Below are positions 46,907 through 58,019 of a stretch of DNA of 64,000 nucleotides, in pieces. Below the pieces are notes generated by a model. It had not been told where the DNA came from. It made no database searches and saw only the letters and a program-made list of their open reading frames with translations. The position numbers and the translations under genes were made by a program. The stretch is from assembly GCA_037962975.1 (NCBI GenBank), contig CM075671.1:10959001-11023000 (forward strand), written 5' to 3'. The DNA comes from Clitoria ternatea. Lineage: Eukaryota > Streptophyta > Magnoliopsida > Fabales > Fabaceae. Each line of letters opens with the position of its first letter. Position 1 is the first letter of the stretch.

Positions 46907-49603
46907 TCAAGAAGCAGGTGGTTGATCCTCCGAGGTGGGCACTTCCGTCCTCTCTCCTTCAGCTCCTGCGGTCTGAGCCTTATCCGCTTCGATCTCTGCT
47001 TCAGCTTGAGCACCTCCTTGCGTTTCACCTTCGGGGCCAGGAGTGGACGGTGTTGGCTCCATACTTTGACCCTCCGGAAGTGGAGGCAGTTCATAAAGAG
47101 CCTCGTGAGGATCCTGGTGCGAGCCGTCCTTCTTCACTTCAACAAGTTTCCCCCTATGAAATTCATAGAACGGATCCAATCTGTACAAATTAAGCTTCAC
47201 ATCAGGGTTGCGGTGAAAAACTTGACGAAGTGCCAGGCCGAAGGATTCGTAAGCCACATTTTTGCATATCCCCAAGGCTTTGGCAACCTTGGCCTTCGCA
47301 GCAGATAATTTCTTCTGAAGTTTGGCAAAATCCTCCTCCGACGGCCCAGTGCTCGTACTCCCCTTCCTCAGCTCTTCAATTTGGGCCTGCATCTCCTTCC
47401 GAAGGATTTCCCACTCTCCAAGGCTTTTGTTGTGACCGTCCTCCGTTATTTTGAGATCGTCAGCAAGCTTGGCCGATCTCTTCTTCTCCAATTGCAGCTC
47501 TTCTTCAAGAAGGGGAATGGACTTATTCTGTTGCTGAAGCTCATTGACCTGCCGCTCCAACGCTTTATTGGCGAAATGAAGTTGGCTTATTTCCTCTGTT
47601 TTCTTCTGAAGTGTTTCTTTGGCCTTCTTCAGTTCAGCCTCCACACCTCTGTGAATATCAGCTTGCTTGGTAGCCCAGGTATCCTTCACAGCGAGTTCGG
47701 TTTCAAGCTTTTCAACCTGCTCCATATAATCCGCCTTTTCGCTCAAGGATTCCAAGAGGCCGGACAGCTCGTCCAGCTGCCAGCGGCCGGCCTTACAAGC
47801 ACCTCGAACTTCAGCAGCGTCGAGTGAGGGGCGGAGGCAGTACCTAGCCTTTGGAAGAGTGGGGGGCATGGACCCCTGGAACCATAGGTATGGCGAGAGA
47901 AAGGAATCGCGAGGAGGGTCAAACACTGGAGGAGGACCGCTCTCAGAGTCCGACCCAGAAGTGGTATGTGAAGGAGGAGCAAAAGAGTCAAGGACAGGTT
48001 TCTTCCCCTTGTTCTTTTTCAGCCCAGATTCCTCAAGCGTCTTCTGGCGTTTCTTTGCGGGGTCACCAGAGGGAGGCTTCTCCAGATCCACCGTCTTGAC
48101 CAGGTGCCTCTTTTTCTTTTTCTTCTCTGGGACGGCCTCTTCATCGCCTTGACCAGTGGCTTCCGCTTATTTTTCTGGTTCCTCCTCATCAAGGAGAGGG
48201 ACTTCGTCTCCCACAGCGGAAGTCAGAGGAATAGTTGGAGCTTTGGTGGCGTTCCTCTTCGCCTGAATTTCGTTCTCCTCGGAGAAGGAGTCATCATCAG
48301 CTAGCATGGTCCTTAGAGACAACATCTCTGGACAGGCTTTTTTGATTTGTTCTGCAAAACAAGGAAAATTAAGTTAACATATAAGAAGAAAATAATCAGA
48401 GCGGAGTAAATGCAAAACATAACCATAGTAGGAACGGATATTACGGAGGTATGTAGTTCGGACATCGCCATCCTCCAGGAGGAGCCTGCATGAAAATCCT
48501 TTGAGGGTCCTCGAGGTCGTCTGCATGGCGCTCAGTACCTCAACGGAGTGAGAGGAAAGCTCACCCTCATCCGTATAGTAAGCACGGCTCAGCAGTAGAA
48601 AGTGCTCGTGCGTCCAACTGAGAGGAAACTTGGTGAATCCTTCCTTGTTGCGCCAGAAGACCGGCTTGTTGGGTTGAATACGGACCTACGTATAATAATG
48701 TTTGAAAGAACGTCCGTCCACCTAAGCGGATTCGGTGTAGGACTTGAAGCTTACCATCCTTGGGTTACAACGGAGTGTTATGAACCCAAGGCCGCCCTTC
48801 TTGTTGGCACGGCGGACCACCTGGCAGTAATAGAATAATTTGGCCACGGTGGCAGTGAAGTTGAAATGCTCTCCCAGAATTTCGAGAGCGCGGACCAGGC
48901 CCCAGCTGTTGGGGTATAGTTGAGTTGGAGCGCAGTCGAGAAAACGTAGGACGGCCATTTGAAATTCCGTCATGGGGAAGCGGACCCCCAACTTTTGAAA
49001 TACGAAGTCGTACATGTAGACCGACCTCTCGTCTGGGACGATGTGACAAACTCTTTCAGATGGACGGGGTGCAAGAGCAACATAGCGCCCTTTATACTTC
49101 TTATCTAAGTAAATCTTGCAGCGGAGAGTGACAGGGCGTTCTTCTTCATTTGCATGATGTGAGGGGATTTCCAAAAATTCCTCCTCAACCCAGCAGTACG
49201 GCCTCTCCCTATTCAGTTTTTCCCAATTCAACTGGTGTGCCACGACGTTGACACACCCTTCAGTAGTACGGAGAATCATCGTTTTACCAGACCCAGGGAT
49301 CTCCATGGTCTTTGATGCACGATGGAACGCGTATGTGCTGTGGTAGAAAGCAACATCGTCAGAGAGATAACCTTCATTACTTGACCCTTTGTCAGAGCTG
49401 CTGGTAGCCCTCGAGTCAAGGGGAACCTCAGAGCGGCGTTGATTAGAAGACGCTCGTGAGGAAGAAGTTTCAACTCTCTTTGAGCGACGAAGCCCAGCCA
49501 CAGGAAGATTCACTGGAATCCTCCCACCACGGTGGCTAGAGGGGGCACGAGAGCTAAAACTCCCCCTGTTTGGGGTACCAGCATTGCCTGTTCTAGGGCG
49601 CAT
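46907..49603 (-). pseudogene. Antisense three-exon gene of the Tat gypsy
   Basis: Exons 49603-48755, 48685-48424 and 48351-46907 on the minus strand. Borders are ATG|GTAAGC...TACGTAG, TATG|GTTATG...TTTTGCAG. Lengths sum to 2556 nt (851 residues plus stop) and phases fit. The single defect is TAA at 48169-48167 in exon 3. Exon 1 begins Ser/Arg-rich, then carries FQKLGVRFPMTEFQMAVLRFL and LYPNSWGLVRALEI. Exon 2 has NKPVFWRNKEGFTKFPLSW. Exon 3 has a long coiled coil (MEQVEKLETELAVKDTW onward) and an acidic Pro-rich tail. This resembles the putative gypsy-type transposon family (PF04195) carried antisense in Retand-like elements; its function is unknown. A TATA box (49772-49779) and AATAAA (46818-46823) make a full transcription unit opposed to gag-pol. 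Confidence 0.85.
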
Positions 49604-49771
49604 GGTGGAAGTAGAATGAATAAAATTGTAGGGAGATAAAGGAAAAGGAGGTTACCTAAGGGAGAGAAGAACTTTATGAAGGTTGAAAGCAGCAAAGAAA
49701 TCTCCAGAAATTTGAGCAGAGGTTCACTAAGCTTGAAGACAGAGATGAATTCCAAAACTCGTTAAGTGCCC

Positions 49772-49779
49772 CTTTTATA
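49772..49779 (-). promoter_or_regulatory. TATA box of gypsy antisense gene
   Basis: The minus strand reads CCTATAAAAGGGG, 169 bp upstream of the antisense ATG at 49603. A classical TATA context pointing away from the 3' LTR. Confidence 0.65.
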
Positions 49780-50272
49780 GGTAACGAAGAAGCACAGTGC
49801 TCTGTTGAAAGTCACGACGTTTACTTCAAAACGCAACCTTTCGAATTCAAACGACTTCGTCGTTTGGTAACGTTAAAGCGCGAAAATGGTAACGTTTCAG
49901 TAAATGTTTTTACGAAATGGGCCTTCATCAATTGAAATCTGGGCCCAATAAGCCCAATCGACGGTTACATCCCTGCGAAGTAATGGCTCGTGCGTAAAAA
50001 GACGCATTTAATGTCCAATCATTTCAGACGCATTTAATGCACCCCAACCACTCTTCGAATACCAAGGGTTTTGATTTCCAAAAACTCTTGGGATTTCCCT
50101 TATTATGATACGCTGTCTGAATCCGTTGTATATAGCTCGAGAGGAACGGTAACTCAGTTGGCAGAGCGGATATTACAGAGTTTTCAGAAAGAATTTCCAG
50201 AACGTCCCACCGGCATCCAATCTTCTTAAAGGTTGTATAGCTCATATGAGCAACTTAACAGTCCCTCACATA
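49780..50272. other. Spacer between antisense promoter and 3' LTR
   Basis: About 0.5 kb without a gene. It probably contains upstream elements of the antisense promoter. GGTAACTCAGTTGGCAGAGC at 50149-50168 resembles a tRNA D-arm (A box), but no B box follows. Confidence 0.5.
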
Positions 50273-50286
50273 AGCTAGGGGACAAA
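50273..50286 (+). other. Polypurine tract of the gypsy element
   Basis: AGCTAGGGGACAAA immediately precedes the 3' LTR start TGATCC, where plus-strand synthesis is primed. Confidence 0.65.
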
Positions 50287-51089
50287 TGATCCGGTCTGGA
50301 TACCGGTCCCCAAAGTTATGACGTCAGAACGACTTCATAAGAGGGAAACCGGTGTCACAGTTCAGGTAGTGCCACACCGGATATCCGATGTCCCTCCATC
50401 CGCTTATCTCATCAAACGTTCTAATTCGTTCTCTCTACAACGGATACTTCACTCGTTCTCACTGCACGTCTATATAACCGTTTGCCTTAGAACCACTGTG
50501 AGATAAGAGTTCCTTGTAACTTATCAGCGAAGATACCCTGCATAGCGGAATATGTCACTGTCAATTACCTCAGAGAGTAAGTACATGTGTCAGCGAAATA
50601 TGCGGAAAGGTGATTATCCTCCATCCTTGTTACAGGATCGTACTCTGATAATTGACCTACCCTCCTGACACATTCTGAGTACTGAGCCACTTTGATTGAC
50701 ACACTTCACACGCTATCAGAGCCAATGGGCCCACTTGCATCCAACGATTCATTTCCTACGTTCAACTATAAATAGCATGACCTAAAACACATGCAAGGTT
50801 ACGTTGTCTTAACTCACTCTTTACTATTGCATTGCTTGAGCATTCACTGAGTTCATACACTCTTCTGACTTGAGTGTCGGAGAATCCTTGCAGGTGGCAC
50901 CACCTTTCGCCCTCTCTCAACACGAATCGTTGGTGTGAGGGATCTCCAGGATAACAAGACCGGTTTCTCCTACTGAGAGGCCAGACTACCACATCGGATA
51001 TTCACTGTACCGGTGTGCAAATCCCAGAACACCTGAACTCTTGTGGCTGGTCCCACACCGGATCCTAGACCCCGGTTCAGACCAGTTTA
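50287..51089 (+). repeat. 3' LTR of the gypsy element
   Basis: 803 bp, with about 21 substitutions and one 2-bp indel relative to the 5' LTR by eye; only one clear transversion. It ends TTTA rather than TTCA, and the TSD ATATA follows at 51090-51094. Confidence 0.93.
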
Positions 51090-51094
51090 ATATA

Positions 51095-52325
51095 CAAATT
51101 CAGAATGATAAAACTGAATTATATATGTAAAAAATTGATTTATATAATGTTAAAAAAAAACTGAATTATATAAAAAAAATTCAAAATAAAAAAAAATAGG
51201 GAATGCTAGCATACACCCCACAACAACACCTCACCCATGTACCACACCAATCACAGCCATCCATCACCAAGATTGCATCATCACCGTCCATCCCAAGCAC
51301 CATCACCACCAGCCAACCATCACCGTCCATCCCCCACCCCCACAAACCCGAGCCCTCATTCCAATATCCACGGCCACCCACAGCCACTCCCAGCCACAGC
51401 CACCAACAACCTCCCACCCCCTCCCCTACAAACCTCTAACCCAAAACCCGAGCCCCACAAACCCACGCCCCCCCCAAAAAAAACTCATGGCCACCCACAA
51501 ACCCCCACAAGCCCGAGCCCCTGTTTCAAATTCCCACGGCCACGCCTACAAACCCGCGACCACCCCGAAACCCAGCAACCCAATACCCAACAGCCAACAG
51601 AAAGGGTCATACCCATCAAACAGAGGAAGGAGAAACGGTGGAAGGAGAAACAGAGGAAGGAGAAACAGTGAATCGGTGGCCAACAGACACACATCAAAAC
51701 GAAAGAATTGAAGGAGAAAAAGAATGGTGGTGCCTTACTTCAGATCGCCTGTCGATCCTTCCTCCTTCGTCAGATCGGACACCCGCATGATGTTTCTTGG
51801 CGTGGCTCACGTGTTTATAACCGTTAGAAGGGTAGAACGGACTTTCAACCCAACCACGTTGAATGAAGGCTACACGGACCTGCTTCTGGCCAATGGAGGT
51901 TCAGAACGACGCAACGCCGTTGGCCTCGACGGAACGGAGCACTGGGAGCTCACCAAACAGGACGCCGTCCACGTTGACGGAGAAATGTCGCTTTAACGCA
52001 ACGGAACGGAGGTTTTTGTGTCGAACCAAACAGCCTCTTACCCATCTCAAAAACAAAACAAAACTATTGCCAACCAGAAAAAATAGTGTCCAAATAGAAC
52101 GAAACTGACGTGGGGCGACCCATCCAACGTGTGACCATACCATTGGTCGTTTTAACCAGTTTTGCGTATCAATCAATAAAATATTAAAAATATAACAAAC
52201 CAAACAAAAAGTGAAACTCTCTGATTAAAAAAAAAAAAAAACAACATAAAATTCAACTTCTTCCCAATTCTCAGATCAATCAAACAAAGTCTTAAGATAG
52301 AGAAAGAGAGAAAGAGAGATAGAGA
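51095..52325 (+). promoter_or_regulatory. Upstream region of SEC61G, C-rich segment
   Basis: 1.2 kb between the gypsy TSD and the SEC61G start codon. 51205-51560 is strikingly C-rich on the plus strand (CCCCAC, CACCAT, CCCGAGCCC) and almost free of G; 51610-51680 has GGAAGGAGAAAC tandem units. Frames through it (51237-51671, His/Pro-rich) are low complexity. A frame at 51724-51996 has no recognisable motif. 52290-52325 is a GAGA-rich leader (GAAAGAGAGAAAGAGAG), typical of plant 5' UTRs. Core promoter position is not certain. Confidence 0.5.
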
Positions 52326-52623
52326 ATGGACGCCATTGATTCTGCGTTCGATCCGCTCAGAGAATTTGCCAAGGACAGCGTCAGGCTCGTGAAGCGATGC
52401 CACAAGCCCGATCGTAAAGGTCTAAACCCTAATCCCAATTCTCCTTCTTCCGTTCCATCTCTGTAATGCGGATCTTAATTTTTCCGATGCTTTTTCTTGT
52501 ATTTCAGAATTCTCCAAGGTTGCCGTACGTACCGCTATCGGTTTCGTTGTTATGGGATTCGTTGGCTTTTTCGTCAAACTCATTTTCATTCCAATTAACA
52601 ACATCATCGTCGGATCTGGTTAG
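52326..52623 (+). CDS. SEC61G: Protein transport protein SEC61 subunit gamma
   Basis: Exon 1 is 52326-52419 and exon 2 is 52508-52623, with an 88-bp GT-AG intron (52420-52507) splitting a Glu codon; 69 residues plus stop, the normal length in plants. The protein reads MDAIDSAFDPLREFAKDSVR, then LVKRCHKPDRKEF, and the C-terminal membrane helix RTAIGFVVMGFVGFFVKLIF followed by IPINNIIVGSG. It matches the highly conserved plant SEC61 gamma. This single-pass tail-anchored subunit clamps the two halves of SEC61 alpha in the ER translocon used for co-translational secretion. The start is fixed by the conserved MDAID N-terminus and GAGA-rich leader. The stop TAG is immediately followed by a GTAAAT donor, so a 3' UTR intron is likely. 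This is the only intact host gene in the window. Confidence 0.96.
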
Positions 52624-54290
52624 GTAAATCATATTCCTTCACAAATAAATAAAAATAAAACTTTTCTTAACCGTTTTCTATATGCAAATTTTAAAATTCG
52701 TTTGATTTGGATGAGTTATTTGATTGACTGGTTAGGAAGAAGTATTATTTCAGCGTTAGGGATATTGCCCCTTGGTTGCATGAAAGAATTTGATTTATGG
52801 TTTAAAGTGAAACTGGGAAAATAGGATAAGTAAAATTAGGTTATCTGTTTTTCTACATTTTATTTTATCGCGTGTCAAGCATAATATATTGGTTTGTCTG
52901 AGATTTCTGTTTCTTCTTATTTTATGAATTAAAATAAACTTTTTTTTCAGTTGCTATTATCATATCATTGTTCAGATTGCATGGTGAAAAAAGATGATAG
53001 ATTCCTATCTTAGTTTTCTTATTTGTAGAAATCTTAACCCGTTATGTGGCTGTGTGACTATGTCTGGTAACTCTTGATCGATCTATTGGTTTTTATGGTG
53101 GTACTGGTACAACTTTGTTAGTTTTTCCCTTATCGTAATGCATGCTTATACTTGATTAATTTCTAGTTCGCACTCATAATTGGCTGCTGACTTTCTCTTA
53201 TTGTCTGTAGTATGTTATGTGTTACATTTTTAAAAAAAAATTCAGATGGATGATGGTATGGCTTCTGATTGAGTTAATTATTGGTCACATTGTAAAGTGA
53301 TTTTTTAGGATAAAATCTGCTTCGGCCATCTAAATTAACATAAAACAATTAGCTGATTTATCAAATGATAACCTCAAAGATGTTATCTTCCGGTATACAT
53401 TTTGTTATTCAAACATTCTTGTGAGCCACTAAAGTTAGCCTGGTGGTAGAAGATTTGAACAATTTGTATAAGATTGTAAAAGTCAAACCTCTTTTCTTTC
53501 ATTGTATGATGGGAAAAAATAAACATTCAAACATTCATGTAGCAGGTAGCAGGTACTGATATTTGGTATACTTGTATAAGAGAGATGTATGCCTCAATAG
53601 CCTATCTAGTATCTACTTGCTACTCATTGCCTCGGGAGCCTGTGTAACCAGTAATGACTGTCTGTCTCTATAATGAGAGAGTAATTTACTACCAACTTTT
53701 TGTCGAGGACTTTTTTTTATGAAATTTATTCTTTCTTTGGCAGATTTTATTCATAGTCTAGATCTTATTATTAGTGTGATTTTTTCCTTAGAATGTCTGT
53801 TTTGGAATGTTGGTTGGGCTATTGATGAAATGTTGTCCTAGCAAAGTGTGCAAAATGGACGAGTCTAATAAAACCCGTGGTATTCTCCGCAGGATGAAGA
53901 GAACGACAATCGCCTCAGGAATTCAAGTCTTCAGGCAAAAGGAGGCAAAAAGAGTTTTCATTTCAATAGATCATTTAAATACCCTTAATCCTAGTTTTTG
54001 TGTTTTCCGTTTTTAGTTCTCCCTTATCTCTTTACCTTCGGAACCGTTACTTGAGATGTAAAATTTTATTTTTCCTTTGTTAGACCATGACACATTGTTT
54101 TGATTTTAGGATAAGGAGGAAACAGTAATTGAGAACCCTTTGTTCTGTTTTGATTCTTTGTTAACTTTCATATCTGGTTTGTTTTCTGATCAATCCGTGG
54201 ATCAACCGTCCTGTTAGCTGTTTATTGTCTGCTCACTCCGTGAGTCGGAGTTTCCATCTTCAACAAAATAAAGTTGAAAGGAGATAGGTA
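52624..54290 (+). other. SEC61G: SEC61G 3' UTR with a 1.27-kb intron
   Basis: A donor GTAAAT starts at the base after the stop codon, and a good acceptor CTCCGCAG is at 53885-53892. The terminal exon would run from 53893 (GATGAAGAGAACGAC) to after AATAAA at 54267-54272. An earlier acceptor TTTCCTTAG near 53790 is an alternative. The 70-codon frame at 53807-54016 is unlikely to be a separate gene. The intron is AT-rich and has no other feature. Confidence 0.6.
54267..54272 (+). terminator. SEC61G: AATAAA polyadenylation signal of SEC61G
   Basis: AATAAA in CAACAAAATAAAGTTG, about 375 bp into the terminal exon and before the MITE. Confidence 0.5.
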
Positions 54291-54503
54291 GTGGGCGATG
54301 TTATACATTTTTACAGAACAATGTTATGTTTCATTTTAAACTCCCAAACACGCCCTTTGGGGAAAAAAGGAAGGAGTTGAAAAAAATTAACAGTCGTGAA
54401 GTCTTGAAACAAGTGCCGGGACAGTTTTACATTCTAATGGGGGACATAGGAGCTTGTTGAAATTTATGAAATTTGTGTGGGAGTATAATTATGATATAAT
54501 GTA

Positions 54504-54787
54504 CTACCTCCGGTTTCAAATATAAGCAAATTTTAGTGGAATTTTTTGGTCCCTTAATATAAGTAAAATTAGACTTTCCTAATGTCATTAAATGTTTGTT
54601 TACAAAATATGTCCTCATCATATATATTTCTAAAGCCACTAATCTTTTATGTAATAAATGATACTAAGGGTATTTTAGAAAATTAAATTAAATATGTGGT
54701 AACATTAATGCAAATAACTACCTCTAACTACTATTCTTAATATGTGTGAAGTTAGGTATATTTGTTTATATTTGGAACCGGAGGTAG
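54504..54787. mobile_element. Stowaway MITE (Tc1/mariner type)
   Basis: 284 bp with terminal inverted repeats CTACCTCCGGTTTCAAATAT at the left and the matching ATATTTGGAACCGGAGGTAG at the right, flanked by TA target duplications (54502-54503 and 54788-54789). The ends are the classic CTNCCTCCG Stowaway signature. It is non-coding and depends on mariner transposase in trans. Confidence 0.93.
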
Positions 54788-54789
54788 TA

Positions 54790-57700
54790 TAATGTTTATA
54801 TTAATAATTAATTTTCTGTTAAACAAAACCCATACCAACAAAGTTATCTTAACTACAAATTTTTTCTTCTTGTAGTACCCGGCTTAGAGCACTATCGCTA
54901 TCTACGAAATATCAATGAGATTTAAAATTTACTATATATAATCGTGAATAGAGATATGTAGAATGCGAGAGTATTTAATGAAAGCATGTCTATAAACGAT
55001 AAAATTCTAGGACATTTTTTTTATATGTTTTTAGGATATGTAATAGGGTTGATAATTAGTTTTTTTGGCTTGAGACCAATTGAGTTGGATTTTAATATTG
55101 AATTTTGATTTTTGATTATTTTTCATGTTTAGAAATTGATTAGTAGTCTTAATAAAAGATTTGAGTCTTGTATGATCATATGTTTGTTTTGGGTTATATA
55201 TCTTTAACTTTTAGATTTTAGGTGAAGTTTTAATAAGCCTACCTAAGTTAATTTTGGAAATTGTTTAAGGAGAAGCTTATATAAGACTTGCTTCCTTCAC
55301 AAATTAGTTAGCTTATGCCATTTTATAAATTTTTAAAAGATTATGAGTTTATTTTCTCTAGAATTTTAAGAGTGCTTATAGCTCCTCTCTCTAAGTCTTT
55401 GGATCTTTTTAAAGTGGTGCACAACTTGAATTACCTATCTCATTACTTTAGTAACGACTAGTCCTCTCTCATTCCTCTCTCTTCTATCTCTCCATTTCTC
55501 TCTTAATTTTTATGTGATTTTTACCTAAAAATTTCCACCCATGGAGCATGTATAGTTCATCCAACACTTGAACATTGGAGGAGAAATTAATTTTTGAATT
55601 GTAAGGTTGCTTGTAGATCAAGAATCCTCAAGGCTAGATCATTTGCCTACATCATGTGATATCATTGAGCTTGTTGCTCTTAAGGTCTTTTTTAAATTTA
55701 CTTTGCTTTGAATTAAGTTTTTGAATTCTAATTGTGGATTTGAACTCTCTACAATCCTCTCTTTCTAATGACATACATATGTGTAGTTCTATGTTCATTT
55801 GCATTTTCCCTCCAAAAACCTAAAAATATAGATCTAGTGAGTTTGATTGGAATTTTGCAAAACTTCTTCATAATTACTGTTCCATGCTAGGACTAAAACA
55901 CAACCTAAGATTTGTTTTCAATTTGGAGCAAAACATTTTTTTGGATCCATTCTTGTTCATCCTTTAAATTCAAGGCAAATTCATGTGTGTTTCATCCGTA
56001 TTTGATCCTTTTATGTTTGCTTCTCCTTTGATGTTTTAAATTTGTATTTTTGTGTTATTAAATCTGAAATTTCATACTTGAATTTGTTTGTTTAGGTGCC
56101 ACATTTTTCATGTATTCCAAGTGTTTGATGTTTGTTTCTTGTAGTAGAAGTTATTTCTAGTGTAATAGAGCTTGATTTGTGTGTTTCTCTAGGTTTTTCT
56201 CCACTTTTGCATTCTTTTTTAGGTGCTAGAATTCTTGCACTTAATCATATTTATTAAGTGTAATTCAAGCTCCATAGTTTGGTCTTAAGCCGCCGCACTC
56301 TTTGGTGGTAAATCCTCATCAATTGTAGGTTGTTAGATCTCTATGGTATTTTCTAGTGTTTATTTTAATTTTTTAGAAACTTTTTGGTCATCTAACCATC
56401 ATTATTTTCATATCATTTGATACATATAACATGTCTTGTACCATGTCTTCCCTCATCAATGTTGGAAGATGATGCAATTATCATACTAGTGTAGAATTGT
56501 TGAATTTTGTGATTTGGAGTGAATTTTGTGAGTCATGTGCTTGTTGGACCTACACAAGAAAATAGAGGAAAAAATGATAAAATAAATATGAAAAAGTGTT
56601 GAAAAGAAAGAAAAGCAAAGCTCTCCTAAAGATTTAATTGGAAGTGATATTTTAGGCCTTTTCTTTGTAAGAAAATTAAAAAATTGAGCAAAGCAAAAAG
56701 AAAAAGGAGCAACAACTGTATTTATTTTGTACAAGGAAAAATAGAGGTTTAATTGTTTTTAAAGTGATAAAAAATAAAAAAAAATAAAAATATCACTTAG
56801 CTGAGTTTGGTGCATTGTATTGCATTCTAGTGTTGGCAGTACTTGCTTATGCGTCATTGTTTGCTTGCTTGTCTTTATTGTTTCTTGTTTGTCATGTTAT
56901 ACCATATTTGAGTTTAGCATCCATTGTTTTGTCTGTTAATTGCTTGTCTCAAAATATTCTAAGTTCGTCTCATTTTCACTACAATTTGGTTTAACTTTCA
57001 AATTGAACTTTTATTGCTTGTATTGATTAACCTCTAAGTTTTGTCTCTTTGAGTCTTATACCTTCCTTTGGACTCTTGAGATTTCCTTTGGGTTAATCAT
57101 ATACTTTGGTAGCATATTGGGTGAAAAATGAAGACTTTGATTATGGTTGTAAGTGTTTTTGAGTGAGACTTGAGTGGAAAAGACAATTGTGCACATCATA
57201 ACAAAAGCCTTTATTGAGTGATACTTAAATGTTGAGTGTATACACATAGTGAGTGGTGAGACCCTTTTATTTTAAGCTTGAATTTGTGTTACTTGGTGGA
57301 GCTTCCCTTTGAAGCCTTTGTACATTGGAGAGCGAAGCTTTGTAATAATAAATTAATTTGAGACTTGTGATTGTATTCTTTTTCCTTGTATTTTGAGAGA
57401 CTTATTTGATATTTCACTTGTGATCCCCCCCCCCCCCCCGCCCCCCACAATTTTGATCCTTGTATTTTGGGACCTTTAGACTCTTGGGCTTGGACTTTGA
57501 GATTCTTTTATTTGCTTTTAGAAATTACCTTGGGGTGATGTGCTTAGGTGTTAGTTTAATTACATGCCTCGACTAGTTTTCTTGTTTGTTTGCTTGCTTA
57601 CTAGTTATAGGCTAGTAGCTCGAGTTTTGGACGACACTTCCTTAGCCTTTCCTCTTTTCTTCTTTTTACTAGCTTTGGTAGTGTAATTTTTTTTAGGACT

Positions 57701-57848
57701 TTCTAATCAACTAGTAAATGTGTTTGTAGTATGGTTACATAAAATTGAACAAATAAATAAGTGGCAAGTAGTGGTAAGTATAGGGGAAACTCCATTGCTC
57801 CCCTAATTTAAGACCCTAATATAATAATTAAGTGTTCTACATACTAGA
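54790..57848 (+). other. Probable leader or LTR of an older gypsy element
   Basis: About 3 kb, T-rich, without a gene. Because a gag-like start follows at 57849, this region is probably the 5' LTR and untranslated leader of an older Ty3/gypsy element. I could not fix the LTR boundaries or a primer site. One minus-strand frame (56486-56734) has no motif. Confidence 0.35.
57425..57446. repeat. C15-G-C6 homopolymer tract
   Basis: Fifteen C, one G and six C in an otherwise AT-rich region. Length could be affected by sequencing error. Confidence 0.85.
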
Positions 57849-58019
57849 ATGAACTCCTATGAGTCAAGAAGTGAGAGTGAAAGTAGTAATAAACATGAAA
57901 GAAGGGAAAGAGAAAAAAGATTTATTGAGAAAATTCATAGCAAAGTGAAGCAATTAATACAAAATATTTTAGTGTTTAATGATAACGAAAATGTAAAGAT
58001 TAAGGAGTGTAGAAAATAA
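57849..58019 (+). pseudogene. Gypsy gag N-terminus with early stop
   Basis: MNSYESRSESESSNKHERRE followed by REKRFIEKIHSKVKQL resembles the Ser/Glu/Arg-rich start of legume gypsy gag proteins. TAA at 58017-58019 stops it after 56 residues, and the Tekay-like LTR interrupts 75 bp later. The identification rests on composition and the Met-Asn-Ser-Tyr-Glu start, so it is tentative. Confidence 0.4.

Larger units (their letters stand above)
27432..51089 (+). mobile_element. Ty3/gypsy Tat-lineage element, split by a CACTA
   Basis: LTRs 27432-28236 and 50287-51089 with TSD ATATA (27427-27431 and 51090-51094). Without the CACTA insertion the element is about 11.5 kb. The order is gag, protease, RT, RNase H, a second RNase H, integrase, then an antisense gene before the 3' LTR. 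The second, archaeal-type RNase H plus an antisense ORF in that position are hallmarks I associate with Tat-lineage elements such as Retand. I count about 21 LTR differences by eye in 803 bp, almost all transitions. Gag-pol has several frameshifts and stops, so this copy is not autonomous. Confidence 0.93.

Noticed and set aside
50149..50169. tRNA-like A box (GGTAACTCAGTTGG, GCAGAGC) near the gypsy 3' LTR
   Set aside because: Matches the A-box consensus with one mismatch, but no B box (GGTTCGANTCC) follows at the right distance and no cloverleaf can be drawn. Probably chance.
51237..51671. 144-codon His/Pro/Thr-rich frame upstream of SEC61G
   Set aside because: Low-complexity translation of a C-rich tract; other frames are open too, as expected without stop-forming bases.
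53807..54016. 70-codon frame after SEC61G
   Set aside because: Lies at the intron-terminal exon border of the SEC61G 3' UTR and has no recognisable domain.
57425..57446. C15-G-C6 tract as a functional signal
   Set aside because: A lone homopolymer that may be a sequencing or assembly artefact; listed only as a repeat.
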